Source: CAIYUC01 sp963682005
Lineage (GTDB): Bacteria > Bacteroidota > Bacteroidia > Bacteroidales > FEN-979
Reading direction: 5' to 3'
Length of the DNA stretch: 64,000 nucleotides
Assembly: GCA_963682005.1 (NCBI GenBank)
Contig: OY820914.1
Span: 186,001 to 250,000 of the forward strand
Below are positions 35,801-43,080 of this stretch, piece after piece; positions within the stretch are counted from its first letter, which is position 1; each line of letters starts with the position of its first letter. Below the pieces are notes generated by a model. It worked only from the letters and a program-made list of their open reading frames with translations, did no database searches and had not been told where the DNA came from. The translations under genes were made by a program, and so were the position numbers.

Positions 35801-38800
35801 GGGTGGCATCACCGGCCGTGGAGTTGCTCGGATACATCCTTACTGAATTGATGGTCACAGGTGAATTTACAGTAAACCGTAATCCCCAACCTGCTGTGGC
35901 AGTCCAGAACAGACTGGTTCCCACATTCGGTGTAGGAACATTAGATTGTGTTGCCCCCGCGCCATTACAACTGACGTAGTATGTTGTCGTGGCGTTGATA
36001 TATGGTGTAATAAACGGAGAACCGGTACCCAAAATGGTTGAGCTTGTCGGGCTGTCATACCAGGAAAGCGTACCGTTGGCACCTGTGGCTTCCAGTGTCA
36101 CAATGCCAGCTCCGCACCGGGTTCCCGGAATGGTGGTGATAAGATGAGGATCGTTAACAATCACCTTGCAACCCGGAGGTGAACAGAGGTCGCCGGAGCT
36201 GTTTTTGATCAATACCCGGTAGAATGTTGTAGCGGTCAGAACCGGTGTCGTATAACTTGCAGAGGTACCCCCTGGTTCATTGGCCCAGTTCAGGCTGTCG
36301 GAGGAACTCTGCCACTGGAATTGGGCATTTCCGTAACCGGTTGCCGGAGTGAGTCTCAGGGTTGTTGTACCACTGATACAGATTGCAGGAGGACTCGCAT
36401 TGACAGAGCTTGAGGCTGGCATAACGATGTAGGTCCGTTTCACTGTGTCAGCACAAAGTGAAGTGAGGTTGGTCGCCCTCACAAAATAATTGTAAGAGCC
36501 TGCTGTGGCTGACATGAAATAGAGGGTTGCAGCGCTTGTACTGTCATAGGGTATGGTGGCTGCAGCATCTTTGTAAAGGTTGGTTTTCGGCGTCCAGATG
36601 TAGGTGTCGTAATTTGCCGGATCCGAAGTAACAGAAACCTGCGTGATGGCTCCATTGCAAACAGTGCGTGAGGAGGTGATGGAAAGTGGTGGCGGGGGAC
36701 TTACCAGCGCCTTGACACCCTGTCGGGGGGTAGAACAAACGATCGCTCCGTTGATGGTGAACTTCGGCCTGACAGAGTATGTAGTTTTATTCGAAGTAGT
36801 ATTGCCGCATATCGTTGATGATCCTGTGGATGATGTCGCATGGGTCTTTATACAGCAAACATAGGGGATGTTATCTGCCTTTACCGTCCTGCTCATGGTT
36901 GCCGTAGAAGAAGGATTCCCATGACAGAATTCCAGGATCACGTTTGATACTCCGTCCCAGTTGAAGGGGGTGGTGAGTGTCAGCGTATTGATCCCGTTTG
37001 TCGGCATATAGGATGCACTCGTAAAAACGGTTGTGAATGCAGCCGAGGCAAAGTTGGCCATGCTTGTTGAGTCGGTGTGCGCCATCTTGATGGACAGGTC
37101 GATCATCGGCAAGGTACCGGCAGAAGTTACCTCCAGTCCGAGGGTCGTGAAATTCCCCGGGAGGATCCCGGCGGCATACAAGTCTGCAGCCCTGATCAGA
37201 ATTTGAGAGTGGAGGTTGCTATAAAGTGAATAGAACGGGTTGGAATAGGTTGCCGAAGTGGTTGCTCCTGCACCGACATTCGCCTCTCCGATGCTATTTG
37301 ACTCAGAGCCCACATAAAAGGTGGTAGTCGTATCAACTTCGGGGGTCGTCCAGGGTGATCCTGTGCCAAGAGGAACCCCGCCATATGCAGATGCATACCA
37401 TTTAATGGTACCCCCTGAACTTGCAGCAGCCAATTGAACGGTTCCTAATCCGCATCGGGAAGCCGAAGTTGTTGAAGTGATGGCATTTGTGTATCCTACC
37501 TGAATCGGTGTGGAATAGGACGGGGTGGGTCCGTTCTGGCAGATCACCTCGCAGCGGTAATAAAGTGTGGATATAGGAGTAACGATGACCATGGGGCTGT
37601 TTGCTCCGGTAATGTTGTTATAGGTCGTGTCGTTGGTCGATGTCTGCCATTGGAAATTATATCCTGTTCCTGTCAGGTTGTTCTGAATCCCGAGGGTTAC
37701 GGATTGCCCGTTGCAGATCAGGGTGGCGCTTGCGGTCGTGTTGCCCGGAACGGGCGGATAAACGCAAGAGAATGTTGGTATCCCGCCGAATTCATCGGCA
37801 CCTACATCCGGGTTTGTTGCCAGATGGTCTGGATCCTCCGGATATGGAGCCATGGGGTAACGGTTATCGTTGTCAAAATCCTTAGTCAATACAAAGGGTG
37901 TATTGATGGGGATCCCGCCGCTTTCGCAAGGAGTTATGACCCCGGTACGGAGATGAAGGTTATATGGTGGGGTAACGATTTGCATGAAAGGAGAATTCTC
38001 ACTGAATGAATTGCCGTCCCTTGGTACAACACGCGCCTGGTATTGGGTCATCAGGGTATCATAGTTCGTTCCGTCGTAAAAGATCCGGCGGTTCATGGCG
38101 GGTACGCCTGCGTAGAAATTATTGTTGTTCGACGTGGTGGCATAACTTGCACCTGAAAAGGCGGCAGACCACCTGTGGGCGACGGTGAAACCTCCTGTCG
38201 GGCCGGGGGTCGAGACATTCACGATCAGGTTGTTCCGGAAATCGCAGGTTGCTGAAGATCCGCTTTGCGCCTTGTAGATCCCTGCGGTACCGAATGTCGT
38301 TGCCGAAGTGCTGGAGGCATTCAGGAATACCGTATTATAATATAGGTTTACAGCGATGGCTGCGGTTGATGTAATATTGATCCCTCTAACGGCATCGGTG
38401 CCGGTTCCCGAAGGAGCCTTCAGATCGGATATAAAGTTATTGTATGCATTGACCGTCGTCCCTGAAGCGATGGTAAATCCGTTCACAAGGGCGGCCGCTC
38501 CGGATACAGACATTCCATAGACCCGGTTCCTGTAAATGTTCACAGTGGCGCCCGTAGTATTATGGAGCCCGTTGATCGTACCGGATCCGGGTGTGTTGAT
38601 TGAACAGTCATGGATTGTGTTGTCTCGTATATCCTTGACACCCGTCGCAATCGAGTTCGTATAAAGTCCATAGATGTTACAGGCTGTGCTCGTCGAAGAA
38701 CCGGCGACGTTCAATCCGTAAACATCGTTGTTGTAATAGGTTTCAAATGTCGGGCTTCCATTATTGTATAATCCGTAAATGGTACCGGCTGAGGTTCCGG

Positions 38801-40112
38801 TGGTGTTGACAGTATTGTTAAAAATGTTGTTATGATGGGCTGTAGTAACGGCTGTGGAAAGTGACAGGCAGTACATTGTACCGGTTCCGTTCTTTGTATT
38901 ACCCGACACCTCATTGTTGTAACAATTGGTTGTCACGCCGGTCGCCCCTGATGTATATAAAAGGTAGTTTGTGCCTGTTCCGGGAATGGTGTTGTTGGTA
39001 ACCAGGTTATTGTAGATGTTGATATTGGCAGCGGTCCCTGTATTGTAACACCCGTAAAAAGTACCGGAAACTGCAGTAGGATAGGTGCAGTTCTGAACGA
39101 TGTTGTTGGAAATATTCACCGTATTGGAAGCAGGTGTGGATCCCATGGCGGTATAGATCCCATAAAGAGCGGTGGAGGAGATCGCTGAGGAAGTAACCGT
39201 CACTGTGTTATGATGGAGATCCAGGTTTGCGCTCGTTGCAGTATAGAGATAAATCCCGTATACGATCCCGGTTGTACCGGTGCCTCCGTTAATTTTGTTG
39301 TTGCCAACGATCAGGTTGTTCTGGTAGATCGTGTAGATCCCGTATGCGGCAGCAGTGCCTCCTCCAAAATTGGTAATTACATTTTCTCCGAGTTGTCCGA
39401 TCTCATTATTCTGGTCGTAGAATGTAAAGGGAGTAGTAGCAGCATATCCGGTCAGCTTGATCGCGGTATAAGCATTAGTAATAGAATCATTATAGAATTT
39501 GCAGTTGTTCATGGCATCAGCCGTGGAAGCAACCGTAAGGCCGGTGATGGCTGTAGCAATGTGACAGCCGGAATAGATCCCGACTGTTGCGGTGTTGCTT
39601 TTGTTCAAGCTGATTTTACAATTTTTTATTGTTACGTACTGGCAGCCGTTGATCGAGCCCGTGGCCTGTTTCTTCACCAGCGCATATCCCCATTCCATCT
39701 GGGGTGTTGGAGTAGTATTCAAATCATTTTCAGCAAGATCGATTCCGTCAAAAGTGATGTAGTCAGTACCTGCCAGTTTGATGATACCATCTAAAGTGGT
39801 CGTGGTTCCGTTAGGCGCGGCGATGATCTTTGGGTTGGCACCGGGTCCGTTTTTCTGGAAAATGATCGGATCGGTGGCAGTACCTGTTGCGGTGATTATC
39901 CCATCGGTAGGTGAGAGGAATGTTTCCGTATAATTTTCAGTTACATTAAATATCACTCCACCGGTACCAATGCCATTGGCATTGATCGCCACGATGGCTT
40001 GCCGGATGGTGGGGTATTCGGGTCCGGGAATTGAAAAAGTTCCCGAGATCGGATCTCCAAACAACGTTAAAGTTGTCAGAAATCCCATAACAATAGTAAA
40101 CAATCGTTTCAT
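29841..40112 (-). CDS. 3423-residue secreted beta-helix/Ig-repeat protein with dockerin-like C-terminus
   Basis: The largest gene in the window. Signal peptide MKRLFTIVMGFLTTLTLFG; beta-helix region to about residue 770 (ending DVGADEFGGIP), paralogous to the gene at 22504-24942; then a long array of Ig-like and GEVED/CUB-like modules (about 780-3180), each Ig unit marked by RCGxGTV (five copies near 37460, 36115, 34870, 33530 and 32265) followed by WY...GTGSPF.TP...TYYV; then the 235-residue shared cassette (29844-30548) with KHRQTVETWS, expanded calcium loops and MNTPPFPLKK. Array units alternate in two types, forming a tandem super-repeat of about 2.6 kb. No T9SS domain or catalytic motif is seen. 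Likely a very long surface or matrix adhesin; export route unknown. Confidence 0.82.
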   Translation of the reverse strand: MKRLFTIVMGFLTTLTLFGDPISGTFSIPGPEYPTIRQAIVAINANGIGTGGVIFNVTENYTETFLSPTDGIITATGTATDPIIFQKNGPGANPKIIAAPNGTTTTLDGIIKLAGTDYITFDGIDLAENDLNTTPTPQMEWGYALVKKQATGSINGCQYVTIKNCKISLNKSNTATVGIYSGCHIATAITGLTVASTADAMNNCKFYNDSITNAYTAIKLTGYAATTPFTFYDQNNEIGQLGENVITNFGGGTAAAYGIYTIYQNNLIVGNNKINGGTGTTGIVYGIYLYTATSANLDLHHNTVTVTSSAISSTALYGIYTAMGSTPASNTVNISNNIVQNCTYPTAVSGTFYGCYNTGTAANINIYNNLVTNNTIPGTGTNYLLYTSGATGVTTNCYNNEVSGNTKNGTGTMYCLSLSTAVTTAHHNNIFNNTVNTTGTSAGTIYGLYNNGSPTFETYYNNDVYGLNVAGSSTSTACNIYGLYTNSIATGVKDIRDNTIHDCSINTPGSGTINGLHNTTGATVNIYRNRVYGMSVSGAAALVNGFTIASGTTVNAYNNFISDLKAPSGTGTDAVRGINITSTAAIAVNLYYNTVFLNASSTSATTFGTAGIYKAQSGSSATCDFRNNLIVNVSTPGPTGGFTVAHRWSAAFSGASYATTSNNNNFYAGVPAMNRRIFYDGTNYDTLMTQYQARVVPRDGNSFSENSPFMQIVTPPYNLHLRTGVITPCESGGIPINTPFVLTKDFDNDNRYPMAPYPEDPDHLATNPDVGADEFGGIPTFSCVYPPVPGNTTASATLICNGQSVTLGIQNNLTGTGYNFQWQTSTNDTTYNNITGANSPMVIVTPISTLYYRCEVICQNGPTPSYSTPIQVGYTNAITSTTSASRCGLGTVQLAAASSGGTIKWYASAYGGVPLGTGSPWTTPEVDTTTTFYVGSESNSIGEANVGAGATTSATYSNPFYSLYSNLHSQILIRAADLYAAGILPGNFTTLGLEVTSAGTLPMIDLSIKMAHTDSTSMANFASAAFTTVFTSASYMPTNGINTLTLTTPFNWDGVSNVILEFCHGNPSSTATMSRTVKADNIPYVCCIKTHATSSTGSSTICGNTTSNKTTYSVRPKFTINGAIVCSTPRQGVKALVSPPPPLSITSSRTVCNGAITQVSVTSDPANYDTYIWTPKTNLYKDAAATIPYDSTSAATLYFMSATAGSYNYFVRATNLTSLCADTVKRTYIVMPASSSVNASPPAICISGTTTLRLTPATGYGNAQFQWQSSSDSLNWANEPGGTSASYTTPVLTATTFYRVLIKNSSGDLCSPPGCKVIVNDPHLITTIPGTRCGAGIVTLEATGANGTLSWYDSPTSSTILGTGSPFITPYINATTTYYVSCNGAGATQSNVPTPNVGTSLFWTATAGWGLRFTVNSPVTINSVRMYPSNSTAGDATLQVKVTDLADVVIYSGPVYNFTVGTTISEQIVPVNINISVPGNYKMVMTSTGINNLVRESSGVTFPYTAPNGELAITAGANGSGTAQTTSAYYWFYSWVISTGCNSARVPVVATVIPAIPVLLNTPVTLCNDGIGTLGVTSSLSDYTSYVWSPATNLFTDAAATVPYDGVSSKTTIYTRTTTPGQFTYTCTAFNSVDQCQDTALTTVTTLPVTADITASPDILCVSGSTTLELNVPTGLGQATFQWQFSSDNISWNDCDNATLSTYTTPDITTSTYYRVMIRNTNAIVCLSPQIKVDVDNPLVTETISGTRCGMGTVTLGATGEGGTLSWYAAPTGGAALGTGPVFVTPVISNSTNYYVGCANLHAAGMDTVGVGATTSATYSNPFYSLWSNLHSQILIRAEDLIASGIVPGTLTSLGLDVTSAGTLPMIDLSVKLALTDSMSMANFATADFTTVFTSPSYMPTLGINTLEFTAPFIWDGVSNVVMEFCHGNAGSTATMSRTVKADNTSYVSCVKTHISAATGAAVICANTTTNKLTYTVRPQMYINYISVCASPRSEVHAIVNTPPELTINGTQTICGNTIASVAVTSNPDNYDTFIWTPATNLYTDAAATIPYDGLSSALTLYAKSTEAETITYTCTGDSAGICVTTATMSITFLPVNPTISAFPPSICISGTTTMSLTPLTGYGTGTLQWQESPDSLTWGDLAGSTSSTCLTETLTATSYYRVLIKNSSGSVCSTPGIKIGVYDPKLTSTTGGSRCGTGTVTLYAEGSGGTITWYDGPNSGTIVGTGSPFITPMISTTTTYYVSAKSSGITFANVGMATSSNGTSGSGATTYGLYFDAISPFTLKSVNVYPNASANNTPGTVTISVIDGTGAVLNQATVNVTGFVQSTTPTFQTVDLNFNILPGNGLRLVMTSKSSGISGLMFQPTAGGPYPFPYTIPGVVSITSGTYGGTVYPSLYYYFYNWLVSVPCETPKTAVIATVTPAVPVLVNGPFTVCNDQISQIAVTSALENYDNYVWSPVTGLYTNAAATIPYDGVTNTSTIYARSTTAGTTTYVCIANNSFSLCQDTAQVRVAVLPSIPVVTSHPDTICVSGSSTLTLNTSTGFGSATYQWQSSSDGVTFSDITGATSTTYTTPTITITTSYRVLVKNGLGSICTFGSKDIIVSNPMIVNTTPGSRCGTGTVVLGATPGGGGSLKWYATQTGGMPIGTGSPFTTPVIATTSTFYVSSVAGSGAIASVGPATNSIGAGGAVAYSYYQIFDVMSNMTLEGVYVYPGAAGNVVFYIATNTGGIMTEITYPVSSASIGLKTYIPVNLTMAPGTGYRIGWETPGVSMYRNTAGATYPYTLPGVISITGNSFSGYPEYFYYFYDWKVSTYCESARSPVVATVTPAPSITAEATPASICPGLSTTLNVTGQDPAYEYTWEPGNLSGATQVVTPTVSTVYTVTAANSITQCNNVATVPVEVKTAPTDLIVYPDTVTMDGTLHQLTANGGTLGGSYLFGLGTNTNTTTGYPAPYSNYYGGTKHQILIRASELLAAGITPGSPINSVAFNVSAVGSTFTGSLTSFQIRMKNTTSSVLTSSSFETEMTLVYGPQTQAIPTTGLPTQVVHNITPFTWDGTNNLVIETSYSNGNTGTSTDFVQMRNSDPGFVSTNWYRVDGQNAAYVLAATAPTSSGNARPNMVLGVSGSTEITWFPIEGLYSDMSGTIPYAGEATPVVFANPSVQVTYTATAMGDNGCSKSGTSVFIGNAKTLYVKAFLEGFYDITTGQLNKAQDVNPDDFTQFDKFSDNHADSISVLLVSDLGPVWPDPIPYEYKGIGKFINMDGIIAMNDIPGTMTGDYYIIVKHRQTVETWSASPVSFAGSIVTYDFTTAASQAFGNNQKQVDEGIYGLWGGDVTSMFGPQDGYVDIFDNNDIFNLSQLAAFGYIVEDLTGFAPAGGVGPDGFVDIFDMALVFNNMQLAIGMNTPPFPLKKSTLKSTTRTPR
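32260..37466 (-). repeat. Intragenic super-repeat, two alternating module types
   Basis: RCGxGTV landmarks are spaced 1340, 1246, 1340 and 1265 bases apart, so every second landmark is about 2.59 kb away. Type-a units carry NPFYSLYSNLHSQILIRA and SRTVKADN; type-b units carry a MYPSNS/VYPNAS segment and a FYSWVIST-like strand. Order N to C: a-b-a-b-b, then a diverged a. The a units near 36700-37300 and 34130-34700 remain clearly similar at DNA level. Confidence 0.7.
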
Positions 40113-40342
40113 GATGATTTGGTTTGGTTAATGATTATTGATTGATGCAATTTCTTGTGTGTATTTTGCAGGGTAAAGCATAAGATTATGCGAGAAGTAT
40201 TTGAGGCAATAAATATATAAAAGTTTATTTTACAATTAACAAAATTTAAAAAAATAATTCTGAATTGGAAGCTTCCCCCCCACCCTTACAATTTGGTCCT
40301 CAAAAAAAATCCAACAATATTTTATGTTTCTGACGGAAAGGA
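40113..40342. other. A/T-rich divergent spacer
   Basis: This 230-base gap lies between the 10-kb gene and the aminotransferase. It is strongly A/T-rich with homopolymer runs. No gene was seen, and no clear promoter for the giant gene could be picked. Confidence 0.4.
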
Positions 40343-40373
40343 TTTGTTTATATCAATAATTTTCAGAATTTTG
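40343..40373 (+). promoter_or_regulatory. Near-consensus promoter for the aminotransferase
   Basis: TTTG (40343-40346), 19 bases, GAATTTTG (40366-40373): one mismatch from TTTG-N19-TAnnTTTG, 41 bases before the ATG at 40414. Confidence 0.55.
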
Positions 40374-40413
40374 TTTCCTCATTCCTTTATGAATCCGCAT
40401 AAACCACCCTGTC

Positions 40414-41727
40414 ATGAAAAATACCCCAATTAATTACGAGGTTGTCAGTCGCCATATCCGCGAAAGCAAGATCAGAGACATTGGAAAAGCCTCGATCCGT
40501 GAGATCAAACGGTTGATAAACCACATCGAATCTGAGACCGGGGATAAATTCATTCGGATGGAAATGGGAGTTCCCGGGTTACCCCCTGTTCAGATCGGGG
40601 TGGAAGCTGAAATCGCAGCATTACGGTCAGGTGTGGCGGCAATTTATCCGGATATTGAAGGAATCCCTGAACTCAAGAAGGAAATTTCACGCTTCGCAAA
40701 ATTATTCCTGGATATTGAGGTTGATGATTACAACTGCATTCCAACAGTAGGATCCATGCAAGGTAGTTTTGCCTGTTTCCTGACCCTGTCACGCCTTGAT
40801 TCAAACCGGGATACGACCCTGTTGATTGATCCGGGATTCCCTGTTCACCGGCAGCAGCATAAAGTCCTGGGTCAGAAATTTGAAGCCTTCGACGTTTATT
40901 ATTACCGGGGTGATAAATTGCGGGACAAACTTGAATCCTATCTTTCCAAAGGAAACATTCATTCGGTCCTGTACTCCAATCCCAACAATCCATCCTGGAT
41001 TTGTTTCAATGATAAAGAATTGAAAATCATAGGCGATCTTGCAAATAAATACAATGTAGTGATCATCGAGGACCTGGCTTATTTTGGAATGGATTTCAGA
41101 AAAAATTACGCAGAACCGGGAATACCTCCCTTTCAGCCAACTGTTGCAAAATATACCGACAATTATATTTTGCTTGTATCCAGTTCAAAAGCTTTCAGCT
41201 ATGCAGGTCAGCGTATTGGTTCAATGATCATTTCCAATAAATTATTTAATCTTCAGTCCCCGAACCTTTTAAAATATTATACCACGGATTGCTTCGGACG
41301 GGCCATTATTTATGGCACACTTTATTCCTTAAGCTCAGGCACCAGCCATTCTCCGCAATATGCAATTGCTGCGATCCTCAAAGCGGTCAACGACGGCGAG
41401 TATGATTTCATTGCGGTTGTAAGAGAATATGGTGAAAAGGCCAGGATCATGAAGAAAATGTTTACCGACAATGGGTTCAGGATCGTTTATGATAAGGATG
41501 AAGAAGTTCCGATAGCCGACGGATTCTATTTTACGTTCTCCTATCCCGGTTTTTCGGGTGAGCAATTACTGGAAGAATTGATCTATTACGGGATCAGTGC
41601 CATTGCATTGTCGATCACCGGGAGTGAACGCACCGAAGGGATCCGGGCTTGTGTTTCCCTGGTCAGACGTGAACAGTTCCCCGACCTGGATTACAGACTT
41701 AAAGCCTTTCACGAACAACACAAATAG
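40414..41727 (+). CDS. PLP-dependent class I/II aminotransferase
   Basis: 437-residue fold-type I PLP enzyme of the aspartate-aminotransferase superfamily, cytoplasmic. Visible residues: SNPNNPSW (188-195) for the cofactor-binding Asn region, D220 in IIEDLAYFGMD for the pyridine nitrogen, and Schiff-base lysine K259 in SSSKAFSYAGQRIG, with the arginine of that motif for phosphate contact. It transfers an amino group between an amino acid and a 2-oxoacid; substrate cannot be read from sequence. In this neighbourhood it could feed 2-oxoacids to the ferredoxin-linked oxidoreductases at 42831-45655, but it has its own promoter and no shared operon. Confidence 0.85.
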   Translation: MKNTPINYEVVSRHIRESKIRDIGKASIREIKRLINHIESETGDKFIRMEMGVPGLPPVQIGVEAEIAALRSGVAAIYPDIEGIPELKKEISRFAKLFLDIEVDDYNCIPTVGSMQGSFACFLTLSRLDSNRDTTLLIDPGFPVHRQQHKVLGQKFEAFDVYYYRGDKLRDKLESYLSKGNIHSVLYSNPNNPSWICFNDKELKIIGDLANKYNVVIIEDLAYFGMDFRKNYAEPGIPPFQPTVAKYTDNYILLVSSSKAFSYAGQRIGSMIISNKLFNLQSPNLLKYYTTDCFGRAIIYGTLYSLSSGTSHSPQYAIAAILKAVNDGEYDFIAVVREYGEKARIMKKMFTDNGFRIVYDKDEEVPIADGFYFTFSYPGFSGEQLLEELIYYGISAIALSITGSERTEGIRACVSLVRREQFPDLDYRLKAFHEQHK

Positions 41728-41820
41728 CACGTTTGATTACTTATTTACGCTTTCCTTTTAAAATTCTTTTTTTCGAATATGGAATTAAAACATGAAGCGA
41801 TAACAGTCGAATGACATAAG

Positions 41821-42588
41821 TTGGTCCCACAAATTAAGTTACCCATTTTCTTTTTCATTGCCTTTCTTATACATTATTGTGCATCAGGGCAGTTGCGGTA
41901 TGTTGATCCAGGAACAGGAATCCAAATTTGTTTTGACACACCCAGGGAGATGTTCCCACGGCGCTGGTATTCTGATAAAATAGATGCCCGGACAGTGCCG
42001 GTTGCTGAAAGTCAGATTCCCAGGATAACCAGGATCCTTCAAAAGGCAATGGCGAAATACCCTGTCAGTGTCATCAAACAAAACCTGGAGAGCATTTACC
42101 TTGTGAAAAGTCTCACCTTCTATGGTTTACCTTTTGGCGGAACCTTTTCGGTCGCAAAAAAAAGAATTTATATCACCGATGATCCGATCCTCAATCCGTC
42201 CGATGATTTTATTGAAAATCTTTTCCATCATGAGTTTTCCAGTATTCTTTTCCGAAAGCACAAGCGATTCGCGGATATGCGATCCTGGCGCCGGATCAAC
42301 CCGGAGGACTTCCGTTATGGAAACGGCGGCACAGAAGCGATCCGTAGCGGGAATTCATCCATGGCATACGATACGGCCCTCCATCGGTCGGGATTTCTCA
42401 ATAAATACTCCCAATCTTCCGCTGAGGAAGATTTCGAAGTCTTTTCACAGAACATTTTCAACGGAGGCCCTGTTTTCTGGCAGATCGCCGATAAATACGA
42501 AAAGATCATGAAGAAGACCCGAATTGTAATTTCCTTCTTCAACAGAATGGATCCGGTGTATACGGAGGAGTACTTCAGGGGAATCTAA
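41821..42588 (+). CDS. Exported protein, possible zinc metalloprotease of unknown family
   Basis: 255 residues. No ATG is available; the start is taken as TTG (41821), which begins a signal peptide (KLPIFFFIAFLIHYCASGQ; C20 could be a lipoprotein cysteine, but the lipobox is poor). The middle holds NLFHHEFSSILFRKH (H136-H137-E138) and, 60 residues on, SSAEEDFEVFSQNIF (201-215). A His/Glu helix followed by an ED-x-x-F helix resembles metallopeptidases in which a downstream acidic residue completes the zinc site, but no strict HExxH is present. It could be inactive or a different fold. It is followed by a repeat-filled spacer. Confidence 0.5.
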   Translation: MVPQIKLPIFFFIAFLIHYCASGQLRYVDPGTGIQICFDTPREMFPRRWYSDKIDARTVPVAESQIPRITRILQKAMAKYPVSVIKQNLESIYLVKSLTFYGLPFGGTFSVAKKRIYITDDPILNPSDDFIENLFHHEFSSILFRKHKRFADMRSWRRINPEDFRYGNGGTEAIRSGNSSMAYDTALHRSGFLNKYSQSSAEEDFEVFSQNIFNGGPVFWQIADKYEKIMKKTRIVISFFNRMDPVYTEEYFRGI

Positions 42589-42590
42589 AG

Positions 42591-42703
42591 GCCACGAGCC
42601 ACGAGCTTCGGGCCATGGGTTCCATGTTTAAATTTAACCAATAATTGTTTTTCATACCTTTATAAGTTAAAGCCCGAAGCCCGAAGCCCGAAGCCCGAAG
42701 CCT
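42591..42703 (+). repeat. Heptamer-register microrepeats (GCCACGA, then GCCCGAA)
   Basis: GCCACGA twice, then GCTTCGG and GCCATGG in 7-base register (42591-42618); after a 50-base gap, about 4.5 copies of GCCCGAA (42671-42703). GCTTCGGGC in the first block is the reverse complement of GCCCGAAGC in the second, so the two can pair. Located between the exported protein and the ferredoxin-subunit gene. Confidence 0.75.
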
Positions 42704-42830
42704 TTTAACGTAAACCCGTTCTAAATAACCCGTCAAAATTGAAAAATCCGGATTCGGATGCCTATTGGTTCAGAAAATTTTCTGTAATTTCGTAGAATCT
42801 TATCAGAAAGTATTATAAATCACTGAAAAA

Positions 42831-43061
42831 ATGGCTAAAATCAAGGGTGACATCCTGATCAACGTGGAACGATGCAAGGGGTGCGAAGTCTGTATCGCTG
42901 CATGTCCCACTTCGGTCATCGCGATGTCAAAGGAAGTCAATGGCAAAGGGTATCATTTTGCAATGAAAGTGAATGACACATGTACAGGTTGTGTTAATTG
43001 TGCAATTGTTTGTCCGGATGGTGTGATCACCGTTTACAGGGCAAAGGTTGCGGCAGAGTAA
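42831..43061 (+). CDS. 2-oxoacid:ferredoxin oxidoreductase, ferredoxin-like delta subunit
   Basis: 76-residue 2[4Fe-4S] protein with two CxxCxxCxxxCP motifs (CKGCEVCIAACP and CTGCVNCAIVCP). It passes electrons from the catalytic subunits to external ferredoxin. It is the first gene of a four-gene unit (delta, alpha, beta, gamma) at 42831-45655, the layout of 2-oxoisovalerate (Vor) or 2-oxoglutarate (Kor) ferredoxin oxidoreductases. The alpha gene starts 19 bases after its stop. Its position fixes its role better than the sequence alone. Confidence 0.85.
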   Translation: MAKIKGDILINVERCKGCEVCIAACPTSVIAMSKEVNGKGYHFAMKVNDTCTGCVNCAIVCPDGVITVYRAKVAAE

Positions 43062-43080
43062 AAAATATAAAACCAATCAA

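Noticed and set aside
39210..39794. A 194-codon plus-strand frame inside the 10-kb gene.
   Set aside because: It is antisense to a clear beta-helix coding sequence; its apparent residues mirror the repeated Asn/Thr/Gly codons on the other strand.
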